Shown here piece after piece: positions 23,826 to 32,683 of a stretch of DNA of 64,000 bases (its first letter is position 1; each line of letters opens with the position of its first letter). The DNA lies in contig JALEPZ010000088.1 of the NCBI GenBank assembly GCA_022767125.1, positions 1-64,000 on the forward strand. The letters run 5' to 3'. The DNA comes from Phocaeicola plebeius (GTDB lineage Bacteria > Bacteroidota > Bacteroidia > Bacteroidales > Bacteroidaceae). The translations under genes and the position numbers were made by a program. The notes under the pieces were generated by a model. That model made no database searches. It was not told the origin of the DNA and saw nothing but the letters and a program-made list of their open reading frames with translations.

Positions 23826-25928
23826 ATGAATAAGCTTACTATCCAACTCATCAAAAAATTGTGGGGAGTAGACCTTGAACAATTGAAGGCTGACAATCAA
23901 GAATTAGTATCCGCCAATGAACGGATGCGCGTCCAAAACGAACAAAGTGCGGCTAACATTGCGCATTTGACGCAAGTAGCTACACAGCTGGAAAATCAGA
24001 TGCAGCAGGACAAGGAGATATCCCGCACAGAGCTTGAACAACAAAAAAACATCATCCATCAACAGCAGATGGAGTTGAATCGTATGGAGGAAGAGGCTCG
24101 TTCACTCAGATTTCATATGGAAACCGAAATAGAGCAAAAAGCAACAACCATTCTACAACTTGAAATAGCAGAGAAAGAGGCAAAGGCGGAAACAGTAGCG
24201 GCGAAAGCAGAAGCAGAAAAAGCGAAGGCGGAAACAGTAGCAGCGCAAGCGGGAGCAGAAAAAGCGAAAGCAGAAGCGGAGAATGCGAAGGCGGAAACAG
24301 TAGCGGCGAAAGCGGAAGCAGAAAAAGCGAAAGCAGAAGCGGAGAATGCGAAGGCGGAAACGGAAGCGGCAAAAGCGGAGGCAGAAAAAGCGAAAGCAGA
24401 AGCGGAGAATGCGAAGGCGGAAACAGTAGCAGCGAAAGCGGAAGCGGAAAAAGCGAAAGCAGAAGCGGAGAATGCGAAGGCGGAAACGGAAGCGGCGAAA
24501 GCGGAAGCAGAAAAAGCGAAAGCAGAAGCGGAGAATGCGAAGGCGGAAACAGTAGCAGCGAAAGCGGAAGCGGAAAAAGCGAAAGCAGAAGTGGAGAATG
24601 CGAAGGCGGAAACAGTAGCGGCGAAAGCGGAAGCTGAAAAAGCGAAAGCAGAAGCGGAGAATGCGAAGGCGGAAACGGAAGAGACAAAAGCGGAAACTGA
24701 AATAGCAAAGACGGAAGCGGAGAATGCGAAGGCGAAAACAGTAGCGGCGAAAGCGGAAGCAGAAAAAGCGAAAGCAGAAGCGGAGAATGCGAAGGTGGAA
24801 ACGGAAGCGGCGAAAGCGGAAGCAGAAAAAGCGAAAGCAGAAGCGGAGAATGCGAAGGCGGAAACAGTAGCGGCGAAAGCGGAAGCTGAAAAAGCGAAAG
24901 CAACTACAGAGCAACTCACCACAACAAATAACGACCTCATTCATCAGCTTTCTGCCGTAGAAGCCCTTTGTCAACAACAGACCCATACCATTCAACAACT
25001 TCAAACCCAGATAAAGGAGTTGGAAGACAAACATGCGGCGTTACAAACGAAGGTGGAAACCACTGTAGCTGCAAAGCAGGAAATAAACGCCGGACCTCAC
25101 GTTGTGCCTATCCAACGGGAGAGTTCACAAACGCCTACCGCATCCGATGCCAAAGCCTCTGAAGAACAATCTTGCCAAACTGGGAAAAAGACTACTACAG
25201 AAAACAAGTCATACACTGCCAAAGAAAACATTCTGGAAGCGTATCAGGAAATGAAGGCTAAGTTGGAAGAAAGCACCCTGAAATATCCGTTTACCCGAAT
25301 CACTACTGTCACCAACGGCAATCAATACCTGTACTATTCACGTACGCTCGGACTGAAGGCTGAACTATTCGTTTGGGGAATAGAAGGTCGGGAAGTGGTG
25401 CTGGATGAACCGCATTTCATTCCCTACAATGAAATAGCTGATATCGAAGGATTGAATACACCTTTTGCCACGGAACCCATGAACTGCGATTTTTCCGACG
25501 AAGGAAATGCTACGGAAGTGGCTGAAACATTACTGACAGCCATTTGCCGCTATCAACCCGTACACGTGACCTACAGGGACAAGAACGGACGAATCTCCGA
25601 TCGTAACTTGTATTGGATCAGCTTCTTGCCAGAGAACAAGCAACCGGTCGGTTTGCCCAATCCGCACCTCTTCGAGGACATGTTTGCCGATAATATTGAT
25701 ACAGATTACCTCCTTGCCATGTGTGCGCACTATGCCGAACCACGCATATTTATCATCAACCAAATCCTGTCGTTACAGGTGTACAACGTCTTTGCTACCA
25801 ACCGTCTGGGCATAGAAGCGCAGCTGAACGGCTATCAGGCAGCTCTGGAGTGTGGACAAGAAGAAGCGGCCGAAATGATTTACTATTGCCTGCCGGAACA
25901 ATTCCGATCGCAGCTCCGCAGCCACTGA
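23826..25928 (+). CDS. Coiled-coil protein with 21-residue Ala/Lys/Glu repeats
   Basis: 700 residues, no signal peptide. Residues ~1-115 are a heptad-rich coiled coil (LEQLKADNQELVSANERMRV). Residues ~118-360 are about eleven near-identical 21-residue units (consensus AKAETVAAKAEAEKAKAEAE plus N) forming a long TolA-like helix. Residues ~360-430 are further coil and a Ser/Thr/Lys linker. The C-terminal ~220 residues are globular: YPFTRITTVTNGNQYLYYSR, then VHVTYRDKNGRISDRNLYWI, which faintly recalls a WYL fold, then a helical tail. I do not recognise the family. The fibrous rod with a globular end suggests a cytosolic scaffold or sensor. It follows an AraC regulator. Confidence 0.8.
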   Translation: MNKLTIQLIKKLWGVDLEQLKADNQELVSANERMRVQNEQSAANIAHLTQVATQLENQMQQDKEISRTELEQQKNIIHQQQMELNRMEEEARSLRFHMETEIEQKATTILQLEIAEKEAKAETVAAKAEAEKAKAETVAAQAGAEKAKAEAENAKAETVAAKAEAEKAKAEAENAKAETEAAKAEAEKAKAEAENAKAETVAAKAEAEKAKAEAENAKAETEAAKAEAEKAKAEAENAKAETVAAKAEAEKAKAEVENAKAETVAAKAEAEKAKAEAENAKAETEETKAETEIAKTEAENAKAKTVAAKAEAEKAKAEAENAKVETEAAKAEAEKAKAEAENAKAETVAAKAEAEKAKATTEQLTTTNNDLIHQLSAVEALCQQQTHTIQQLQTQIKELEDKHAALQTKVETTVAAKQEINAGPHVVPIQRESSQTPTASDAKASEEQSCQTGKKTTTENKSYTAKENILEAYQEMKAKLEESTLKYPFTRITTVTNGNQYLYYSRTLGLKAELFVWGIEGREVVLDEPHFIPYNEIADIEGLNTPFATEPMNCDFSDEGNATEVAETLLTAICRYQPVHVTYRDKNGRISDRNLYWISFLPENKQPVGLPNPHLFEDMFADNIDTDYLLAMCAHYAEPRIFIINQILSLQVYNVFATNRLGIEAQLNGYQAALECGQEEAAEMIYYCLPEQFRSQLRSH
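24180..24905 (+). repeat. 63-bp in-frame tandem repeat array
   Basis: About eleven copies of a 63-bp unit (core AAAGCGAAAGCAGAAGCGGA, then GAATGCGAAGGCGGAAAC). Units often alternate between GTAGCGGCG (Val-Ala-Ala) and GAAGCGGC (Glu-Ala-Ala) versions, giving a 126-bp higher-order period. Near-identity at the nucleotide level, including third positions, indicates recent copy-number change by slippage or recombination. Confidence 0.92.
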
Positions 25929-25988
25929 TATACTCATATCTGTTGTCAGCATCCTCACAACAGCATACAAAGAGCAGCGTTACCCAAT

Positions 25989-26124
25989 GCTGTCCGAGAA
26001 TCGTTATTCCACTGTCCTTTTGTCCTGTCATCCTGAACACAGCGAAGGATCTGTTAACATCAAGGGATGTATTCAGATCCTTCACTGTGTTACCAATGAT
26101 CATTGGATAAGTTTCTCGGACAGC
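25989..26124. repeat. 136-bp nested palindrome (MITE/REP-like)
   Basis: Outer arms GCTGTCCGAGAA (25989-26000) and TTCTCGGACAGC (26113-26124) are perfect inverted copies. Inner arms AACACAGCGAAGGATCTG (26036-26053) and CAGATCCTTCACTGTGTT (26074-26091) differ at one base. The inner motif CATCCTGAACnCAGCGAAGGATCTG resembles a dispersed repeat that I recall from many Bacteroidota genomes. It sits between convergent genes and may also act as a transcription stop. Confidence 0.75.
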
Positions 26125-26166
26125 CTTCACCGCTGCAAGAAGGTAGCAAATTCCTAAGGGGAGGCT

Positions 26167-26898
26167 TCAGAGGATTCTTCCGCAAAGACGGAAACGCATA
26201 ACGGGATAGATGGTCAACTTGTCCAAGATATCAGAGATGTCGTCATCTGCACTTTCCAAAGCACTTCCTAAATCACCGTTGTCTGCATATACCTTCATTT
26301 TGCCAAACTGTGCACCCAGTTCAAACATAAAGCCAATACGTTTTTTCGGAACAGGACGCCCAAAACCGATACCCAGATAAGGACGGACTCCCTTGACTTT
26401 CAGGCCACCGGATACGTTACCGTCTTTGTCTACCGGAATCGTGTAGTCACCGATCACCACTCCTGCCTGATCTGCTGTCTGCATCAATTGACGAAGGTCC
26501 TCACTGTGTCCGTTAATCTTCACGACTTTGTTGCCACCGAAAGAAGCTCCTGCGGCAATAAAGAACGACGAGCGGAACGGATGGACATTCAGCACCAATT
26601 CTCCTGTCGTACGACCGACACTTCCTTCCATCTCTGCCGAATAGGTCTTGGTTTGTCCTTCTACACTGGCATCCACATCCATATTGTCGGTAATGGTGAA
26701 GTTTGGCATAATGTGTAGTCCGCCTCTTACTGAAAAATAAGGTGTCAACGGAGCCGCTACATCGAATCCATATCCGGTTGTTCCCAGATTGGCACCTACT
26801 GCAAAAGTATTGAGGATACCCAGCTCTTGCTGAGCAACCGCCGGTGTGCTGCCGAGGAACATGGCCATCAGCAAACACAATGTGAATAGTTTTCTCAT
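26167..26898 (-). CDS. Outer-membrane beta-barrel protein
   Basis: 243 residues. A signal peptide (FTLCLLMAMFLGSTPAVAQ) is followed by alternating amphipathic strands (NTFAVGANLGTTGYGFDVAA, YFSVRGGLHIMPN, SSFFIAAGASFGGN, VRPYLGIGFGR, RIGFMFELGAQFG) and an aromatic/Arg-rich end (YPVMRFRLCGRIL). It looks like a small OmpA/OprF-type or PF13568-like barrel with no known ligand. It is monocistronic with its own promoter. Confidence 0.85.
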   Translation of the reverse strand: MRKLFTLCLLMAMFLGSTPAVAQQELGILNTFAVGANLGTTGYGFDVAAPLTPYFSVRGGLHIMPNFTITDNMDVDASVEGQTKTYSAEMEGSVGRTTGELVLNVHPFRSSFFIAAGASFGGNKVVKINGHSEDLRQLMQTADQAGVVIGDYTIPVDKDGNVSGGLKVKGVRPYLGIGFGRPVPKKRIGFMFELGAQFGKMKVYADNGDLGSALESADDDISDILDKLTIYPVMRFRLCGRIL

Positions 26899-26929
26899 AC
26901 GTTTTTTATTCTTTTTTTTAATCCCTTTG

Positions 26930-26960
26930 CAAAAATAGACATTTCGAATGAATAAACAAA
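26930..26960 (-). promoter_or_regulatory. Promoter of the outer-membrane barrel gene
   Basis: Minus strand TTTG (26960-26957), 19-bp spacer, TATTTTTG (26937-26930), 32 bp upstream of the start codon. Confidence 0.7.
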
Positions 26961-27157
26961 CTTTCTGACAATATTTTTTGCCTTTTCCACATATTACTCA
27001 TACTAAAAATAAAAGAGCACGCTGCCATCCATTCGGACAACCAACAGGGCAACAAGTGACAGGAAAAAACGGAAGAAAGCGCGATTTTGAATGGTCAACA
27101 TACCGAGAACTTGAAAGATTATATATAATTTTGCCGGGAAAAGAAAGAAAATGAACC

Positions 27158-27964
27158 ATGGGAATAGAAAAAGGAATCCTCAAACGAGCCCAGCTACTGC
27201 TGGGCGATGAAACGATGGAACGCATCAGCCATGCCCGAGTTATTGTGTTTGGAGTAGGCGGTGTAGGCTCTTGGTGTGCAGAGAGCCTTATACGGTCGGG
27301 AATCTTGCACCTTACCATTGTAGACAGCGACCGAGTGTGTATCACCAACATCAACCGCCAACTGATGGCTACGACCCGCACAGTCGGACAAGTCAAGGTA
27401 GATGCCCTTAAGGAGCACCTGCTGACGGTGAATCCAACAGCCGACATTGATGCTCGCCAACAGATTTTCACCGCCGAAACTGCAGGAAGCTTCGAACTCG
27501 ACACCTACGACTATATCATTGACTGCATCGATTCCCTGAAAGACAAACAGTTGCTAATCGAGATGGCATGCCATACCAAAGCCAAGTTCTTCTCGTCCAT
27601 GGGAGCAGCCCTGAAACTCGATCCCACCCGTATCCAAGTTGCTGAGTTCTGGCAAGTGAAAGGATGCCCGCTGGCTCGCGCCCTACGCAACCGATTCAAG
27701 CAACAGAAGCGTCGACCAGCCCGGAAATTCACCTGCGTATTCAGCGACGAACTACTGGAGAACAAAGGACATAACAGTACTTGCGGCACCGAGAAGTGCA
27801 TGTGTCCGAAGGCACAGTCAGGGCCGGGAGAAGCTGCCTTACTGAACCACGAATGGTGTTCCAGCAAGGCACAAATCAATGGATCACTCATGCACATTAC
27901 GGCCATTTTCGGACTGACCATAGCTGGTTTGGTCTTGAAGGACCTGTCGGCGGACAACTGCTGA
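27158..27964 (+). CDS. tcdA: tRNA threonylcarbamoyladenosine dehydratase
   Basis: 268 residues of the E1-like ThiF/MoeB fold. The nucleotide-binding loop is VIVFGVGGVGSWCAESLIRS, followed by the adenylation-site Asp/Arg (VDSDRVCITNINRQLMA) and DYIIDCIDSLKDK. A Cys-rich stretch (CGTEKCMC) lies near 208-215. TcdA/CsdL cyclises t6A37 to ct6A in tRNAs reading ANN codons, using ATP. It stands alone between a barrel gene and a fucosidase. Confidence 0.95.
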   Translation: MGIEKGILKRAQLLLGDETMERISHARVIVFGVGGVGSWCAESLIRSGILHLTIVDSDRVCITNINRQLMATTRTVGQVKVDALKEHLLTVNPTADIDARQQIFTAETAGSFELDTYDYIIDCIDSLKDKQLLIEMACHTKAKFFSSMGAALKLDPTRIQVAEFWQVKGCPLARALRNRFKQQKRRPARKFTCVFSDELLENKGHNSTCGTEKCMCPKAQSGPGEAALLNHEWCSSKAQINGSLMHITAIFGLTIAGLVLKDLSADNC

Positions 27965-27978
27965 AAAGAAATAGAAAA

Positions 27979-28024
27979 AAGGTGTATAAAACCGGGAAAC
28001 AGGACACCCGGTTTTATACACCTT
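27979..28024. terminator. Bidirectional terminator between tcdA and fucosidase
   Basis: An 18-bp perfect stem (AAGGTGTATAAAACCGGG at 27979-27996, reverse complement at 28007-28024) with a 10-nt loop between convergent genes. It is preceded by an A-run on the tcdA side, which gives the minus strand a T-tract. Confidence 0.85.
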
Positions 28025-28048
28025 CCTAATGATAAAGGAAAACGAAAT

Positions 28049-29938
28049 TTACTTCACCGCTATTTCAGCAAATCCCATTGCTTCTCCTTCCTGAATCATG
28101 CGTGTCGCTTTCAGGCGGAGGAAACGGGCACTGACAGGCGTGAAGTATACCGACTGCAGGATAGGATTGTTCTGGATATTCGAGAACTCACCGGTCTTTA
28201 CTACCGTTGTTACTGCATCAGCCGTAGCACCTACAGACAACTCATAGTTGGCAATTAAGCCACGATTCGGTTCCTGCTGGTCTGGCAAAAAGTGGAAAGA
28301 GGAAATGAACCGCTCGTCGCCCAAATCTATGAGCAACTCGTCGCCATCTACGAAACAGGTAGTCCCCTCATCGCGGTCAGTGGCAGCTGTGGCAGCAGCT
28401 TCCGGTACATCAGGCAGTGTAAACGGCAAGCTTTCCAATTTATTCTTCGTTTCGGTAAAGATACGGTCGGCGTTCGGCCCTGCATCATAAACACCTACAT
28501 TATTGATACAGAGCGGTCCACGAGCGTCCGTGATACAGATGCGTACCCCTTCGGCTTCCACAGATTCAAAACGGAGCAAACGTTTGTAGCCAATCGTCGT
28601 GGTTTCTTCGTTCAAACGTACAGGCAACCACTTTCCCCCTTGCTGATACTCAACGGTAAATGCCTTGACCCGTTGTCCCAAAGGTATGTATTCCTGCAAC
28701 ATGAGACGGTTTATCCGCTGCGGATGTGGGAAACTGAATTCGATGTCTGCTGTTGTCACTCCATCTTCGGTTGCCCAGAAGGTGTCGTAATCATCATCGG
28801 TCATGGCTGCAGCCACATAGTCACCACCCCGTTCGTTGCTGACTTTCGCCCGTTGACCGGCCACCAGGTTGGTCTGCAATTCCTGCAATACTAACTGACG
28901 GAACTGCACAGCATAGGCTGAATCAGTAGGATGGATCAATCCTTCACGGTCCACCGGGAAGTTCAGCAGCAAGGTGGCGTTGTGTCCCACACTTCGGTAG
29001 TACAGGTCGAGCAACTGCTCAGGAGTCTTCACCCGTCCGTCTTCTTCAGGATGGTAGAACCAACCCGGACGAATGGAGACATCGCACTCGGCAGGTACCC
29101 ACTGGTTACCGTCAGCATGTCCGTATTGCAACTCATAGTAGCGGGGATAGCCTGCATATACCTCTCCCTTACGTAAGAACGACCAGTTGGTAGCACCGGC
29201 AAAGCCACGTTCGTTGCCTACCCAACGGCAACCCGGTCCACCGTCACTGAATATGATGGCTTGGGGCTGGAGACTATCCAACATCTCATAGATGCGAGGA
29301 TAATTATAGTAGTTCTTGCGGTCGATAGTACGAGCTTCCTTAGCACCGCCATACCATCCGTCACCTCCATTGGCACCGTCAAACCACACCTCAAACATCT
29401 CGCCATAGTTGGTCATGAGATCCCGTAACTGAGCATAGAAATACGGCAGGTAATCAGGAGTACCATAGTTGGCCTGATGGCGATCCCATGGCGAGAGGTA
29501 AAGAGCCAGTTTCAATCCGTATTTCTGACAAGCATCAGCCAGTTCACGGACAACATTGCCTTTTCCGTCCTTATAAGGAGATTGGCTGATGTTGTAGTCA
29601 GTTCCCTCAAACGGCCAAAGACAGAAGCCATCATGGTGTTTGGCCGTCAGAATCACCCCTTTCATGCCTGCAGCAACAAGCGTCTGTGCCCACTGCTCAC
29701 AGTCGAGACGGGTCGGGTTAAACGTCTTGGGATCCGAATCCCCATACCCCCATTCGCGATCATTAAAAGTGTTCAGCCCAAAGTGGATGAAGGCATAGGT
29801 CTCCATCTTCTGCCAGGTCACTTGTTTGGGTTCTGGAATCGGGAGCACTGCCTCTGGCGGTGCCACCTTAGTCGCTGTACACGATGCCAACCATGCCGCA
29901 CAGGCCAAAGCAGACATCCAAGAAAAACGGTTCTTCAT
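28049..29938 (-). CDS. GH29 alpha-L-fucosidase lipoprotein with F5/8 type C domains
   Basis: 629 residues from the ATG at 29938, which gives a clean signal peptide ending in the lipobox LASC; the ATG at 29965, overlapping the upstream stop (ATGA), would add 9 residues. The GH29 barrel covers ~35-330 (TYAFIHFGLNTFNDREWGYG, VILTAKHHDGFCLWP, nucleophile Asp in EVWFDGANGG). Two discoidin-like sugar-binding modules follow (~360-480 and ~500-625, e.g. AAMTDDDYDTFWATEDG). It should release terminal L-fucose from host or dietary glycans at the periplasm or cell surface. No SusC/D pair is adjacent. Confidence 0.92.
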   Translation of the reverse strand: MKNRFSWMSALACAAWLASCTATKVAPPEAVLPIPEPKQVTWQKMETYAFIHFGLNTFNDREWGYGDSDPKTFNPTRLDCEQWAQTLVAAGMKGVILTAKHHDGFCLWPFEGTDYNISQSPYKDGKGNVVRELADACQKYGLKLALYLSPWDRHQANYGTPDYLPYFYAQLRDLMTNYGEMFEVWFDGANGGDGWYGGAKEARTIDRKNYYNYPRIYEMLDSLQPQAIIFSDGGPGCRWVGNERGFAGATNWSFLRKGEVYAGYPRYYELQYGHADGNQWVPAECDVSIRPGWFYHPEEDGRVKTPEQLLDLYYRSVGHNATLLLNFPVDREGLIHPTDSAYAVQFRQLVLQELQTNLVAGQRAKVSNERGGDYVAAAMTDDDYDTFWATEDGVTTADIEFSFPHPQRINRLMLQEYIPLGQRVKAFTVEYQQGGKWLPVRLNEETTTIGYKRLLRFESVEAEGVRICITDARGPLCINNVGVYDAGPNADRIFTETKNKLESLPFTLPDVPEAAATAATDRDEGTTCFVDGDELLIDLGDERFISSFHFLPDQQEPNRGLIANYELSVGATADAVTTVVKTGEFSNIQNNPILQSVYFTPVSARFLRLKATRMIQEGEAMGFAEIAVK

Positions 29939-29961
29939 GTTTAGTATTTTTTTAAATACAA

Positions 29962-32262
29962 TCATTGATGTCCTAACTGCTTGTCCATAGCGGCAGCGGC
30001 GCGACGTCCGTCTCCCATGGCCAAGATGACAGTAGCACCTCCACGAACAATATCGCCACCTGCATAGATGGTGGGGATGGACGATTGCATCTCGTCGTTC
30101 ACGGCAATGGTCCCTTTCCGGCCCAACTCCAGTCCTTCGATAGAACGGGGTACAATGGGATTCGGCGATACACCTACGCTGACAATGGCCATGTCGATGT
30201 CTATCGTCTCTACAGCACCGGGGATAGCCACCGGACTGCGGCGGCCCGAAGCATCGGGTTCTCCCAACTCCATTTTCTGGAGCACTACCTGCTTGACACG
30301 TCCCTTTTCGTCGGCAATGTATTCAATGGGGTTATGCAAAGTAAGAAATTCCACCCCTTCTTCCTTGGCGTGCTTCACTTCTTCCAGACGGGCGGGCATT
30401 TCTGCCTCCGAACGACGGTAGATAATCATCGCCCGTTCGGCTCCCAAACGACGAGCCGTACGTACGGAGTCCATGGCCGTATTGCCACCACCGATGACAG
30501 CTACCCGCTTGCCGAACGTAACCGGCGTATCCGAATCCTCACTTGCCGCATCCATCAGGTTGACGCGGGTCAGGTATTCATTGGACGACATGATGTTAAT
30601 GGAGTTCTCACCAGGGATATTCATGAAATTGGGCAGTCCGGCACCAGAAGCAACAAAGATGCCCTTATAGCCTTCTGCCTCCAGTTCCTTCACGCTGATG
30701 GTCTTGCCCACAATGCAGTCCTTGATGAAACGTACACCCATTTTCTCCAGGTTACCGATTTCCACATCCACAATCTTGTTGGGCAGACGGAATTCAGGAA
30801 TACCATACTTCAATACACCGCCAATTTCGTGCAAAGCCTCGAAGACCGTCACATCGTAACCCTTCTTGGCCATATCACCGGCAAACGACAATCCGGCAGG
30901 TCCTGAACCGACCACTGCTACCTTGATACCATTCTTGGCTGCAATCTCTGGTACTGAAATCTGTCCGCTTTCGCGTTCGTAGTCTGCGGCAAAGCGTTCC
31001 AGATAGCCGATGGCCACCGCCTCGTGTCCCATCTTGAGATGGATACATTTCGACTCACACTGTTTTTCTTGCGGACAGACACGTCCGCAAACAGCCGGCA
31101 ATGCACTGGTCTGTTTCAAGACACGGGCCGCTTCGAGAAATTCTCCCCGCTCAATATTCTTCACGAAACCCGGAATGTTGATGCCGACAGGACACCCCTG
31201 CATACACGAAGGATTGGCACAATCCAGACAACGTTTGGCTTCCGTCAGTGCCTGTTCTTCATTCAAGCCGAGATTGACTTCCTCCTTGCGGCTATGAGAG
31301 CGGTATTCAGGATCCAGTTCATTCATCTTCACGCGAGGAATAGCCGTCCGTTCCTTGGGCTTCATTTGCTTGCGGAGAGCTTCACGCCATTCGGCATCCC
31401 TACCATCAGCCGGCAGGACAGCCTGACAAGCCCCTTCCTCATGACCTTCGTCCAGTTTGTGGAGTTCTTCCCGTTCAATGTCGCGAAATGCTCCCATCCG
31501 TTTCAACATTTCGTCAAAATCCACCTGATGGCCGTCAAATTCCGGGCCGTCCACACACACGAAACGCGTCTTTCCTCCCACACTGATGCGGCAGGCACCA
31601 CACATACCCGTACCGTCCACCATAATGGTATTAAGGGACACATCTGTAGGTATTTCATATTTCTTGGTCAACAGGCAGACAAACTTCATCATAATGGCAG
31701 GACCGATGGCAAAACACTTGTTGACCGTTTCCCGGCGAATGACCTCCTCAATACCTTCGGTGACCAGTCCTTTCCGTCCATACGAACCATCGTCAGTCAT
31801 AATGATTACTTCATCGGAACTTTCGCGCATTTCCTTTTCCAGGATAATCAACTCTTTCGTACGGCCCGCCAAAACAGTTACGACACGGTTGCCCGCAGCC
31901 TTGAGTGCTTGCACAATGGGGAGCATGGGAGCTACACCTACTCCACCGCCGGCACAAACCACCGTTCCAAAATTTTCAATATGCGTAGCTTTTCCCAAAG
32001 GGCCTACCACGTCGGTAATATAATCGCCTTCGTTGAGTTCGCACAAACGTGTAGATGAAAGTCCCACTTCCTGCACAACGAGTGTTATGGTTCCTTTTTC
32101 AGGATCGGCTGCCGCAATGGTCAAGGGCATACGTTCGCCCTTTTCGCCCACACGGACGATGACAAAGTGGCCAGCTTTACGCGATCTGGCAATCAGAGGC
32201 GCTTCAATTACGAACTTGAAGACTTTCTCCGAAAAGTGTTCTTTTGAAATAATTTTATTCAT
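29962..32262 (-). CDS. Fused NfnAB-type ferredoxin:NAD(P)H oxidoreductase
   Basis: 766 residues joining two normally separate subunits. Residues ~1-285 are a ferredoxin-NADP reductase-like domain (VCAGGGVGVAPMLPIVQALK; 2Fe-2S Cys cluster GTGMCGACRISVGGKTRFVC). Residues ~310-766 are a glutamate-synthase small-subunit-like domain: Fe-S cysteines CLDCANPSCMQGCP and CGRVCPQEKQC, FAD loop VVGSGPAGLSFAG, NADPH loop VIGGGNTAMDSV, and a C-terminal FAD loop AGGDIVRGGATV. NfnAB bifurcates electrons between NADH, NADPH and ferredoxin. Divergent from the 2-oxoacid:ferredoxin oxidoreductase operon, which would supply reduced ferredoxin. Confidence 0.9.
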   Translation of the reverse strand: MNKIISKEHFSEKVFKFVIEAPLIARSRKAGHFVIVRVGEKGERMPLTIAAADPEKGTITLVVQEVGLSSTRLCELNEGDYITDVVGPLGKATHIENFGTVVCAGGGVGVAPMLPIVQALKAAGNRVVTVLAGRTKELIILEKEMRESSDEVIIMTDDGSYGRKGLVTEGIEEVIRRETVNKCFAIGPAIMMKFVCLLTKKYEIPTDVSLNTIMVDGTGMCGACRISVGGKTRFVCVDGPEFDGHQVDFDEMLKRMGAFRDIEREELHKLDEGHEEGACQAVLPADGRDAEWREALRKQMKPKERTAIPRVKMNELDPEYRSHSRKEEVNLGLNEEQALTEAKRCLDCANPSCMQGCPVGINIPGFVKNIERGEFLEAARVLKQTSALPAVCGRVCPQEKQCESKCIHLKMGHEAVAIGYLERFAADYERESGQISVPEIAAKNGIKVAVVGSGPAGLSFAGDMAKKGYDVTVFEALHEIGGVLKYGIPEFRLPNKIVDVEIGNLEKMGVRFIKDCIVGKTISVKELEAEGYKGIFVASGAGLPNFMNIPGENSINIMSSNEYLTRVNLMDAASEDSDTPVTFGKRVAVIGGGNTAMDSVRTARRLGAERAMIIYRRSEAEMPARLEEVKHAKEEGVEFLTLHNPIEYIADEKGRVKQVVLQKMELGEPDASGRRSPVAIPGAVETIDIDMAIVSVGVSPNPIVPRSIEGLELGRKGTIAVNDEMQSSIPTIYAGGDIVRGGATVILAMGDGRRAAAAMDKQLGHQ

Positions 32263-32322
32263 TTCCTGATACGATAAGTTAGTTCTTATTTCTTATTAAT
32301 TGATTTTTGCTTTTATATTTCG

Positions 32323-32353
32323 CAAAGGTACGACTTATATAGATATTCGCAAA
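32323..32353 (-). promoter_or_regulatory. Promoter of the NfnAB-like gene
   Basis: Minus strand TTTG (32353-32350), 19-bp spacer, TACCTTTG (32330-32323), about 60 bp upstream of the start codon. The remaining intergenic DNA to 32648 shows no convincing gene. Confidence 0.75.
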
Positions 32354-32648
32354 TGTTTTCAAGAGTTTTTTATACCCCCTGAACCGCCTCTACCCGCCTG
32401 ACGACAGGCAACAAATGTGAAAAACAGAACAATCATTTCGGCCACGGCTAAATCAGAACAAGAAGAAAAAGGAGACAATCACACACCAAAAGGCTTTATT
32501 GTTGCTATCACAACTTTTTCAATCGAAACCGTCAAGCGAACTTGTAAAAGTACTAATAATAAACGGATTACAAAACAACTAATTGATAAAATACATGAAA
32601 TGAAACAAATAATGCGCAGAAAAGACCAATACAAAAGAAAAATAGCCT

Positions 32649-32656
32649 TATCTTTG
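32649..32656 (+). promoter_or_regulatory. -7 element for the 2-oxoacid oxidoreductase operon
   Basis: TATCTTTG, an exact -7 consensus, 28 bp before the TPR gene. A clear -33 element is not visible. It lies at the end of an 85-codon open frame that I take to be spurious. Confidence 0.5.
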
Positions 32657-32683
32657 TCCGGTGAGTTAAGATGATACATCGGT

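Noticed and set aside
24180-24905. Regular repeats considered as a CRISPR array
   Set aside because: The units are contiguous, in frame with a coding sequence and lack unique spacers; no cas genes are present.
24106-25034. Three long overlapping minus-strand frames of 265-293 codons across the repeat gene
   Set aside because: They are low-complexity mirror images (Leu/Pro/Ser, Ala/Phe/Ser, Arg/Phe/Cys) of the 63-bp repeat; lack of stops follows from the repeat composition.
32417-32674. 85-codon plus-strand frame upstream of the oxidoreductase operon
   Set aside because: Composition is that of AT-rich intergenic DNA, there is no ribosome-binding context, and its end contains the -7 element of the downstream operon.
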